From Sphingobacterium lumbrici (GTDB taxonomy: Bacteria > Bacteroidota > Bacteroidia > Sphingobacteriales > Sphingobacteriaceae): DNA of 64,000 bases. The stretch spans positions 186,001 to 250,000 of the forward strand of contig NZ_SRZY01000028.1 of the NCBI RefSeq assembly GCF_006476045.1, written 5' to 3'. A model generated the notes under the pieces. It saw nothing but the letters and a program-made list of their open reading frames with translations. It did no database searches and was not told where the DNA came from. A program made the translations under genes and the position numbers. Position 1 is the stretch's first letter. Every line of letters begins with the position of its first letter. Below are positions 16,474 to 23,076 of the stretch, piece by piece.

Positions 16474-17103
16474 CTATTTTTTTATCAGGTTAATAAATAC
16501 TTCTGAATAGGCTCTTGGCGGAATACTGTTGTAACATTCGTCCATTGTTTTAATGGTAAAATGTGGTTCAAAAATTGGTTTGTATTCGCAAGGGCAACCG
16601 CCAAACGGTGGAAACGGTTGGTCAAATTGTGTGTCAAACAAAACCCCGATTATTTTACCGTTTTCGTTGAGCAACGAAGCCGTTTTTTCTGCATACTCTT
16701 TTCTACGAAAAGGTGGAATGGCACAAAAAAATGTTTGCTCAATGATTAAATCGTAATTGCCTTTGTGCTGAAAAAAATCTTCGCACAATACTTTTACTTG
16801 TGGCTTGTCGGCAAATTTTTCTTGTAATGCTTCAACGGCTTTTGGTGCAATATCAATCAATGTGATGTTTGTAAATCCGTTTGTAATCAAAAAATCTGCT
16901 TCGTAAGCATTGCCACAACCCGGAATTAAAATGTTTGCATTTTTATTCGGGTATTGTGTCATAAACTCGGTAATGGCAGGCGAAGCCTGACCCATATCCC
17001 AACCTGTTTCATTCTTCTGCCAACGCTCGTTCCAATAGTTTTGGTCAAGCGGATTTTCGCACTGCGTTACACAACATTGTATGTCTTTTTCTTCTTTACT
17101 CAT
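16474..17103 (-). CDS. TPMT-family S-adenosylmethionine methyltransferase
   Basis: The 209-aa class I methyltransferase has the SAM-binding motif ILIPGCGNAYEADFL (about residues 57-71) and the thiopurine-methyltransferase-family start YWNERWQKNETGWDMG. Later motifs are EQTFFCAIPP and PFGGCPCEYKP. The family methylates thiols, halides or thiocyanate. In a sulfide/persulfide operon, methylation of excess thiol or sulfide is a reasonable inference. It overlaps the upstream rhodanese by 8 bp. Confidence 0.85.
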   Translation of the reverse strand: MSKEEKDIQCCVTQCENPLDQNYWNERWQKNETGWDMGQASPAITEFMTQYPNKNANILIPGCGNAYEADFLITNGFTNITLIDIAPKAVEALQEKFADKPQVKVLCEDFFQHKGNYDLIIEQTFFCAIPPFRRKEYAEKTASLLNENGKIIGVLFDTQFDQPFPPFGGCPCEYKPIFEPHFTIKTMDECYNSIPPRAYSEVFINLIKK

Positions 17104-17464
17104 TTGCTGCCTGATTTACATTTTGCCAAGTGCCTCCATTGATGACATTCTGAAATCCGTTTTGCTCCAAAATACTTTTTGCCTGACCGCTACGGCTGCC
17201 ACTTCTGCAAAAAACAACGATGCTTTTCTTGTTTTTGAATTTGGATAACTGACTTGGTAGTTTGTCTAACGGAATGTTTACCGCACCTTTTACGCTACCT
17301 GCCGAAAACTTGGCAGGTGTGCGAACGTCCACTAAAAACGCACCGTTTTTTACAGCTTCTTTCAAGTTGCTGTTGTCTGTTGGTGCAAACATATTTTTGA
17401 AAATTCCAAACATTGCTATTATTGTTATTGTGATGAAAATTAGTTTAACACTTTGCTTTGACAT
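17096..17464 (-). CDS. Membrane-anchored single-domain rhodanese
   Basis: The 122-aa protein has an N-terminal membrane segment (LIFITITIIAMFGIF) and one rhodanese domain. The domain motifs are FLVDVRTPAKFSAG and the catalytic loop VVFCRSGSRSGQA (Cys near residue 87), then NVINGGTW. It is exposed to the periplasm or anchored at the membrane and transfers sulfane sulfur. It overlaps the upstream MBL-rhodanese gene by 25 bp. Confidence 0.85.
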   Translation of the reverse strand: MSKQSVKLIFITITIIAMFGIFKNMFAPTDNSNLKEAVKNGAFLVDVRTPAKFSAGSVKGAVNIPLDKLPSQLSKFKNKKSIVVFCRSGSRSGQAKSILEQNGFQNVINGGTWQNVNQAANE

Positions 17465-18852
17465 ACGAAATCAGTTTTAGGAACATTGGTTTGTACAATG
17501 GCATTGAAACCGCCTTCTACTTCGGTAAAGTTTCTGTAACCTCTTGCCTGTAAAATGCTTGCTGCAATCATACTGCGATAGCCTCCTGCACAATGCAGGT
17601 AAAAATGCTCTTGCGGATTGATGTCTTTAATCCAATCGTTGATGTAAGCCAATGGCTTGCTGTATGCTTCCTCGATGTGTTCCGCTGCATACTCGCTTTC
17701 TTTGCGAACGTCTATGATTTTGCTTTCGCCAATTTTTACTTCCGAAGCAAACTGTTCGGGTGTAATGCGGTTTACGGTGTCGGTTTCTTTCCCTGCATTT
17801 TCCCACGCTTCAAAACCGCCTTTCAGATGCCCCAATACATTATCAAAACCTACACGGCTCAAACGTGTAACGGCTTCTTCTTCTTTGCCTGTTTCTGTTA
17901 CCAACAAAATCGGTTGTTTTACATTTACAATCATTGCACCAACCCAAGGGGCAAAATCGCCACTCAAACCGATATTGACAGATTGCGGAATGAAACCCTT
18001 AGCAAATTCTTTGTCGCTTCGTGTGTCTAAAATCAATGCTTCTGTGCTTTCTGCTACCGCTTCAAATTCTTCTACTGAAAGTGCTTTCATTCCGTGTTTC
18101 AAAACTTCGTCAAAAGTGTCGTAACCCTTTTTGTTCATTGCTACGTTCATACCGAAGTAGGCGGGCGGTGGCAATAATCCGTCTGTAACGGCTTTGATAA
18201 ATGCTTCTTTGCTCGGTTGGTTCAAAGCGTAATTCATTTTCTTTTGATTGCCCAAACTGTCCACCGTTTCTTTCATCATATTTTTTCCGCAAGCCGAACC
18301 TGCTCCGTGGGCAGGATAAACGGTTACATCATCGGGCAACGGCAGGATTTTTTTGTACAGGCTTTCGTAAAGCAATCCTGCTAATTCTTCCTGTGTCATA
18401 TTCGCTGCTTTCTGTGCCAAATCGGGTCTTCCCACATCGCCCAAGAAAAGTGTGTCGCCACTGAACAAAGCCGTTTCTTTCCCGTTTTCGTCAATCAACA
18501 GAAAGCAAGAACTTTCCATTGTATGACCTGGTGTATGCAATACTTTTATTTTTACATTGCCCAATTCAAAAATTTGATTGTCCTCTGCAACAATCGCTTC
18601 AAATTCGGGTTTTGCTGTTGCTCCGTAAACGATTGGTGCATTTGTCTTTTTGCTCAAATCAATGTGTCCGCTTACAAAGTCTGCGTGAAAGTGTGTTTCA
18701 AAAATGTATTTGAGTTTCACACCGTCTTTTTCCAAACGGTCTAAATAGGGTTGCGTTTCACGCAATGGGTCAATAATGGCTGCTTCGCCATTGGAAGTGA
18801 TGTAATATGCACCTTGTGCCAAACACCCTGTATAAATTTGTTCTACTTTCAT
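17440..18852 (-). CDS. Persulfide dioxygenase-type MBL hydrolase fused to two rhodanese domains (CstB-like)
   Basis: The 470-aa protein is an ETHE1-type metallo-beta-lactamase domain (residues 1-235) followed by two rhodanese domains. MBL motifs include ETHFHADFVSGH, LHTPGHTMES and FSGDTLFLGDVGRPDLA. The first rhodanese (about 265-350) lacks a catalytic Cys. The second has HCAGGYRSMIAA (Cys near residue 425). This order matches CstB-like enzymes, which oxidise persulfide to sulfite or make thiosulfate. It has its own upstream promoter with a conserved operator (18881-18930). Confidence 0.9.
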   Translation of the reverse strand: MKVEQIYTGCLAQGAYYITSNGEAAIIDPLRETQPYLDRLEKDGVKLKYIFETHFHADFVSGHIDLSKKTNAPIVYGATAKPEFEAIVAEDNQIFELGNVKIKVLHTPGHTMESSCFLLIDENGKETALFSGDTLFLGDVGRPDLAQKAANMTQEELAGLLYESLYKKILPLPDDVTVYPAHGAGSACGKNMMKETVDSLGNQKKMNYALNQPSKEAFIKAVTDGLLPPPAYFGMNVAMNKKGYDTFDEVLKHGMKALSVEEFEAVAESTEALILDTRSDKEFAKGFIPQSVNIGLSGDFAPWVGAMIVNVKQPILLVTETGKEEEAVTRLSRVGFDNVLGHLKGGFEAWENAGKETDTVNRITPEQFASEVKIGESKIIDVRKESEYAAEHIEEAYSKPLAYINDWIKDINPQEHFYLHCAGGYRSMIAASILQARGYRNFTEVEGGFNAIVQTNVPKTDFVCQSKVLN

Positions 18853-18880
18853 TGTTCTTTATTTTTGTTATTTAATGATG

Positions 18881-18930
18881 CAAAATTGCGAAGTCGTTTT
18901 CTTGTTTACAGTTACATTGGTTACACAAGC
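18881..18930 (-). promoter_or_regulatory. Promoter and conserved operator of the MBL-rhodanese gene
   Basis: Read on the minus strand, CAATTTTG (18888-18881) fits the -7 element and lies 28 bp before the start codon. A 26-bp block at 18905-18930 matches 21 of 26 positions of the block at 19779-19804, including TACAG and GTTACACAAGC. In both promoters exactly 16 bp separate it from the -7 element, as expected of an activator site. Confidence 0.6.
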
Positions 18931-18935
18931 AAAAA

Positions 18936-19733
18936 TTATTTCAAAATTGTTTCTTTGATGATGATGTAAATGCCCATTACTAACACAAACCAACCAAATG
19001 CAGGTTTGAGTTTTGAGCCGTCAATTTTTTTAGAAAGTGCCATTCCGATAAAAATTCCAATAATGGCAAATGCGGTAACTTTTGCAAGAAAAATATAATC
19101 AATAACTGTTTCGCCACTTTCGCCAAAAAATCCAATCAACGATTTTGCAGCAATAATTACTAACGAAGTTCCAACGGCTTCTTTCATCGGTAATTTGCTT
19201 AACACTACCAACGCAGGAATTATTAAAAAACCACCACCTGCACCAACAAGTCCTGTCAAAATTCCTACAACAGTTCCCTCAACAAGAATTAAAGGATAAT
19301 TGAATTGTTGTTTTTGTGGTTCTTCATCGCAACATTTTTTATCCTTTTTAATCATACTGTATGAGGCGAAAATCATCAGCACGGCAAAAAGCAACATCAG
19401 TAATATACTTTTGGTAACGGTAAAATTTCCGATGCTGAAAATTTCCTGCGGAATGGCAGGAACGATATAAGCCCTTGTGAGAAAAACGGATATAATGGAC
19501 GGAATACCAAAAACAACTGCTGTTTTGATATTAACCAATCCTTTTTTGAAGTAAGAAAAGGAACCGACTACGCTTGTTGTGCCGACAATGAAAAGGGAAT
19601 AGGCGGTTGCTAAAACCGCATCTATACTGAACAAATAAACTAAAACAGGAACGGTAAGAATACTACCACCGCCACCGATTAGTCCTAATGCTATGCCGAT
19701 AAAAATTGATGCTAAATAACCTGCTATATCCAT
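18936..19733 (-). CDS. TauE/SafE family sulfite exporter
   Basis: The ATG at 19733 (MDIAGYLASIFIGIALGLIG) is preceded by an AAAGG stretch and matches the family start; the frame is open to 19757. The 265-aa protein has about eight membrane segments with the duplicated family motif: GLIGGGGSILTVPVLVYL near residue 16 and GLVGAGGGFLIIPALVVL near residue 160. It probably exports sulfite produced by the downstream persulfide dioxygenase. It has its own operator-bearing promoter. Confidence 0.9.
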   Translation of the reverse strand: MDIAGYLASIFIGIALGLIGGGGSILTVPVLVYLFSIDAVLATAYSLFIVGTTSVVGSFSYFKKGLVNIKTAVVFGIPSIISVFLTRAYIVPAIPQEIFSIGNFTVTKSILLMLLFAVLMIFASYSMIKKDKKCCDEEPQKQQFNYPLILVEGTVVGILTGLVGAGGGFLIIPALVVLSKLPMKEAVGTSLVIIAAKSLIGFFGESGETVIDYIFLAKVTAFAIIGIFIGMALSKKIDGSKLKPAFGWFVLVMGIYIIIKETILK

Positions 19734-19754
19734 AGACCTTTGAAATTGATGCCG

Positions 19755-19804
19755 CAAAATTGCATCAACTCAAAAACCTGTACAGCCACTTTTGTTACAC
19801 AAGC
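19755..19804 (-). promoter_or_regulatory. Promoter and conserved operator of the TauE gene
   Basis: On the minus strand CAATTTTG (19762-19755) lies 21 bp before the TauE start codon. The operator block 19779-19804 contains TACAG and GTTACACAAGC and overlaps the last codons of the Crp/Fnr gene. The spacing to the -7 element (16 bp) equals that at 18881-18930. The neighbouring Crp/Fnr protein is the obvious candidate regulator. Confidence 0.6.
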
Positions 19805-20418
19805 GTAATTTTGTTTCTACCCAACTTAACCTTTCCGATTTCTTCCAACTGTTTTAACAGTCGTGAAACTACAACACGGGCAGTTCCCAACTCGTTGGCT
19901 AATTGTTCGTGGGTAATGTTTAGTGTTTTATTTCCTGTAAGTTCTGCTTTTCTGTTCAGCAAAGCCAACATTCTTTCATCAACTTTTTTGAAAGCAATAG
20001 CATTTACAATTTCCAACAGTTCTTCAAAACGTTTGTGATACAAACGGAAAATGTAATCTAACCATTGCGGATATTCTTTGATAAACAACGATACTTTTTC
20101 AATGGGCAAAAACAAAATTTCAGCATCGTCTTCAACTTCTGCTTTTACCTTGCTTGTTTCATTGTGCAAACCGCCCAAAAACGACATAATGCAACTTTCG
20201 CCTGCTTTGATGTAATACAACAGAATTTCCCTGCCGTCTTCTTCCGTTCGGATAACTTTCAGTGTTCCTTTGGTAACAATCGGAATAGAACGAATATGTG
20301 CGTTTTCGTTTAGAATAATGTCGCCTGCTTCATATTCTTTTCTTATACTGTATTGATGTAGTTTTTCTACTAATTCGGGCGATGTTTTAAATTCTGTTAT
20401 TTGTTGTAAATCTTCCAT
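19795..20418 (-). CDS. Crp/Fnr family regulator of the sulfur operon
   Basis: The 207-aa protein has a cyclic-nucleotide-type effector domain (residues about 25-120: EAGDIILNENAHIRSIPIV, KGTLKVIRTEEDGREILLYY, ESCIMSF) and a C-terminal winged HTH (ITHEQLANELGTARVVVSRL). Cys is limited to the ESCIMSFLGG region, as in Bacteroidota regulators that may sense reactive sulfur or redox state. It is the first gene of the block, with a near-leaderless promoter, and probably activates the two operator-bearing promoters downstream. Confidence 0.9.
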   Translation of the reverse strand: MEDLQQITEFKTSPELVEKLHQYSIRKEYEAGDIILNENAHIRSIPIVTKGTLKVIRTEEDGREILLYYIKAGESCIMSFLGGLHNETSKVKAEVEDDAEILFLPIEKVSLFIKEYPQWLDYIFRLYHKRFEELLEIVNAIAFKKVDERMLALLNRKAELTGNKTLNITHEQLANELGTARVVVSRLLKQLEEIGKVKLGRNKITLV

Positions 20419-20422
20419 AGTG

Positions 20423-20430
20423 CAAAGTTA
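20423..20430 (-). promoter_or_regulatory. -7 promoter element of the Crp/Fnr gene
   Basis: TAACTTTG on the minus strand matches TAnnTTTG exactly. It lies 4 bp before the start codon at 20418, so the transcript would be leaderless or nearly so. Confidence 0.5.
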
Positions 20431-20465
20431 GAATTTTGTTTGGGTGGTAGGTGGGCTTGGGTCGG

Positions 20466-20529
20466 GCAAAATTAAATGTGGTGTTTTCGTGTCGGCTTGT
20501 GCGGTGGCAAACACCTCTTTTAATTTTGC
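20466..20529. repeat. Mismatched hairpin B (right end of sulfur operon)
   Basis: The 21-nt arms 20466-20486 and 20509-20529 pair except at the site where AAATGTG faces CTCTTTT, the same mismatch as in hairpin A (13380-13445). The rest of the arm sequence is different but still complementary. The 22-nt loop contains CTTGTGCGGT, as in A. Relative to the loop, the two arm motifs are swapped. Confidence 0.8.
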
Positions 20530-20840
20530 GAAGCGTTGGCATTTTTCTATTTTCTGTCCGTCCGTTGATGTCTGCACGGTGGTCGGTCAGGGTTGCCGAT
20601 AACTCCCTAATATGTGCAATAAATTTAACTTCCTAATTGTATATTTCGTTTAATAAAAACGGATTTTGCCTATATTGATATTGCGCTATCGATCCTGTAT
20701 ACCGGTTAATAATCGTTTGCTGTGGCCTCGCAATTTGTGATACCACATATTGTCTATGCCTATACTATTTGTTAAAAGCTTGTTTATTCCTATAAAATTA
20801 ACAAACCATTTCGTCAAAAGCAATACGATGTGCTATACCG

Positions 20841-20860
20841 GTCACGAGCGAGAGGCTCGC
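20841..20860. repeat. REP-like hairpin, copy 2
   Basis: GCGAG-AGG-CTCGC (20848-20860) preceded by GTCACGA. It matches the copy at 8017-8036 apart from the central base. Confidence 0.45.
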
Positions 20861-20887
20861 ACCAGAATGGGCCATACAACGTTTTGT

Positions 20888-20981
20888 CGTTTGTGGCGGT
20901 AATTCTCCTAACTTTCTTTAAGCACGCCACCGTCTTTTGAGAGCAAAACCTCATCCATTGCAAATGTGCTGTTAAGGCAGC
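20888..20981. repeat. Boundary-like element next to the Tat-signal gene
   Basis: TTTGTGGCGGT (20899-20909) and a later GCCACCG form a partial inverted pair. GCAAATGTGC (20960-20969) and GTTAAGGCAGC follow, ending at the stop of the next gene. This resembles the elements at 3896-4087 and 13193-13445 but is eroded. Confidence 0.4.
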
Positions 20982-21643
20982 TAAATTAATTTTATTGTCT
21001 TTTTAAATTCCTCAAATTCTTTACTTGCGAATTGTCTTTGTGTTATTGATTGATGGCAATTAAAGTCATAATACAAACCATTGTGTTCTGCTTTAAAAAC
21101 CTTAAGTTCCACTTTGAGCGGTTCATTTATTTCTATGTGTTCAAACATATACTCTGCGTCATACTCGTAAAACTTGCAATTACTAATGAGGTAAGGGGCA
21201 TACTTTTTTGTCACTCGAAACTCCTTTAAAATTTTTGAAATCCCAAATGCTGACATTTCCATTAGTTCTTCAAATGTTTCGTAACCTAAATATTCAAGTT
21301 CTTCTTTTGGAGTGATATTAAGTGTAATTGTTGGTGAGAAAAGTCCTGTATATTCCGGTTTGTCCTGATAATATTTTGTAGCAATGCAGATTGGCTCTCC
21401 TAATTCTTTCCATATTTCTTCGACTGTCTCATCAAGTCCTTCTCCAAACACTTGTTCACTTTTGATTTTTCCAAAGTCTTTGATAGCAACAAATCCCCAG
21501 TCCTGCGGTTTATGAAATAATATTCCAAGTTTTTTGTTTACATAAATGTTGTCATTAATAGCCACAGCTTTTAACGGGTCTATTGCAAGTCCAGTTAATG
21601 CAATACTTGTCAACCTTAAAAATTCTCGTCTTCCTATACCCAT
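20981..21643 (-). CDS. Tat-signal protein of unknown function
   Basis: The 220-aa protein begins MGIGRREFLRLTSIALTGLA, a twin-arginine signal (RREFL), so it is probably exported folded. The mature part (after about residue 28) has no catalytic motif I recognise. It shows mixed alpha/beta character with many aromatic residues (NKKLGILFHKPQDWGFV; HNGLYYDFNCHQS). It stands alone, with a cassette-boundary-like element at its 3' end, suggesting a single-gene mobile unit. Confidence 0.6.
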   Translation of the reverse strand: MGIGRREFLRLTSIALTGLAIDPLKAVAINDNIYVNKKLGILFHKPQDWGFVAIKDFGKIKSEQVFGEGLDETVEEIWKELGEPICIATKYYQDKPEYTGLFSPTITLNITPKEELEYLGYETFEELMEMSAFGISKILKEFRVTKKYAPYLISNCKFYEYDAEYMFEHIEINEPLKVELKVFKAEHNGLYYDFNCHQSITQRQFASKEFEEFKKTIKLI

Positions 21644-21915
21644 TGTAACGCATTAATGATTCTTTCTTTAATGGGTTTGTCGGAAACGAAAGATAGAACT
21701 GCTTCATGTGAGACTTCTCATGTATAACGTATCTGCATAACCTTTTTATTTATATTCTTTAAACCTATCATCTCTCCCTCAGCCCTTCTACGGTTTCCCG
21801 TAAAAGCTTTAGCTTTTACTAAATGCAAGTGACGGATTCAGGTTCATGAGTTTTGCTTGGTTTATTTAGTTTATAATAGTTTTACGCGGAGATCTCAATC
21901 TGTGACCTTCAAAAT
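21644..21915. other. Intergenic region with a strong hairpin
   Basis: No gene. It contains the TACGGTTTCCCGTA motif (about 21789-21802), overlapping the start of a perfect hairpin GTAAAAGCT-TT-AGCTTTTAC (21800-21819). Confidence 0.4.
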
Positions 21916-22131
21916 TTACTTCTTTTTCACCCATTCACTTTGGTGGAGTAGATCTCTAATATCGATTTTAATATATTCTGCGATTTTATAGAATTTGAGA
22001 ATATCAGGTTGTTGTTTATTGTGGACCCATCTAGATACGGTTGACTCAGACACATTAAAAAGATTTGCAATTTCTTTATTTTGAATTCCATGTATTATGA
22101 AAATTTCTTCGAATCGATTAATTTTAATCAT
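21916..22131 (-). CDS. Small XRE-type HTH regulator
   Basis: The 71-aa protein is essentially one helix-turn-helix domain: NKEIANLFNVSESTVSRWVH at residues 18-37, then NKQQPDILKFYKIAEYIKID. No effector domain is present. A perfect inverted repeat at 22151-22175 lies 20 bp before its start and next to a promoter for the opposite strand, so it probably represses itself and the divergent transcript, as phage- or TA-type regulators do. Confidence 0.8.
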   Translation of the reverse strand: MIKINRFEEIFIIHGIQNKEIANLFNVSESTVSRWVHNKQQPDILKFYKIAEYIKIDIRDLLHQSEWVKKK

Positions 22132-22150
22132 AAAAAATATTTTTAAGAAA

Positions 22151-22185
22151 ATACTTGATGTTTATAATCAAGTATTGTATATTTG
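22151..22185 (+). promoter_or_regulatory. Palindromic operator and rightward promoter
   Basis: ATACTTGAT (22151-22159) and ATCAAGTAT (22167-22175) form a perfect inverted repeat with a 7-bp centre. TATATTTG (22178-22185) follows immediately and matches TAnnTTTG. The operator would control the structured rightward transcript and the leftward HTH gene. Confidence 0.6.
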
Positions 22186-22209
22186 TGTTAATATTTATTG
22201 CGACACTTA

Positions 22210-22501
22210 ACTAGCCTATTTTAAATTAGGCTAGTAAACGATGTCTCTCTTATTGGAAAAATCCGCCAAATTTTGCCCAAGAGAGTACCGTGAGGTCGCC
22301 CACATATTACTGGAAATTATATCTTTGTATATTATGCCAGTATGGGCGGTCTTTGCGTTTGTACTTCTTAAGGGCCCTAACAGATTTTCTGTTAGAGAGG
22401 TTTACCAGGCGGATTTCCTCCAATTTAGAAGAAGCAAGGCCGTTCCAGCTGGTTTTCAACTAGAACACTCTTCGAGATTCATCGTTGTTCATAAATTGTA
22501 A
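22210..22501 (+). ncRNA. Candidate structured transcript or leader RNA
   Basis: Downstream of the promoter at 22178-22185 there are successive hairpins: ACTAGCCTA/TAGGCTAGT (22210-22235), a CGCCCA...TACTGG / CCAGTATGGGCG pair (about 22296-22352), CTAACAGA/TCTGTTAG (about 22377-22396), and an imperfect GTTC...GAAC pair (about 22442-22465). An 86-codon frame (22241-22501) overlaps them with one hydrophobic stretch and no recognised family. RNA or peptide remains undecided. Confidence 0.3.
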
Positions 22502-23076
22502 ACATTATGATAACACGATTAAAAACCGCCACTACCCGCCAAGTCTCGATCAACGATCGTTGCCCACGGTTTTCCCGTAAACTTCTTTTAAAGAACATAA
22601 TCCGTGCGCCTGATTAACTCGCATAAAAAAATCAGACAGCAGGGGATAGGAGCGTGTACCGCCAGCAGACGCAATGAATGGTACCAACACAGCATATATT
22701 TTTTCTCCCAACCCCGCTAGTGTCTGTCAACCGATCTTCGTTAAAATATGTACACAATTGTTTACATAGGCTATCTAAATCAGTTTGTTATTTTGATTCT
22801 TGATACAATAAAAGTAGCATAATTATTTAGTACCTACAAATGATTTGAAATGTTTTTTATTGATTTGCAATAATAAGAGATCGGTTTTTTACCATATTTC
22901 CGTGAATGGCTTAAATGAAAACCGTTTAAAACCTGTTATGAAAAGTCTAAAAGCGCATTCGGAAAAACAAATAATTTATTTTTTGAACTGCAAAGGTTGG
23001 GTAGGAGTTAGGTAGAAGGAGATAGGGGTTAGGGAGGATAGCTCGCGAGCAACCTTTGCATTAAGCAATTACAAGA
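22502..23076. other. 575-bp intergenic region upstream of the redoxin/SusC/SusD operon
   Basis: No gene. It contains a CACGGTTTTCCCGTA variant (about 22568-22582), an AT-rich stretch, and a G-rich segment bracketed by an 11-bp inverted repeat (22989-22999 and 23050-23060). CAACCTTTG at 23050 resembles a -7 element just before the ATG at 23077. Confidence 0.45.
22989..23060. repeat. Inverted repeat around a G-rich segment
   Basis: TGCAAAGGTTG and CAACCTTTGCA flank about 50 bp of almost pure purine on the plus strand, with runs GGG, GG, GG, GG, GGGG, GGG. The G tracts could form a two-tier quadruplex. It lies directly upstream of the 23077 start. Confidence 0.45.

Larger units (their letters stand above)
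20431..20980. other. Intergenic region between two mobile-looking blocks
   Basis: No gene. It contains hairpin B (20466-20529), the inverted GCCGATAAC (20595-20603), an AT-rich native-looking stretch (20604-20840), a REP-like hairpin (20841-20860), and a second boundary-like element (about 20888-20981). Confidence 0.55.

Noticed and set aside
22241..22501. Eighty-six-codon ORF over the hairpin-rich region
   Set aside because: Not called as a CDS because it overlaps several hairpins and shows no family. It is recorded under the candidate RNA.
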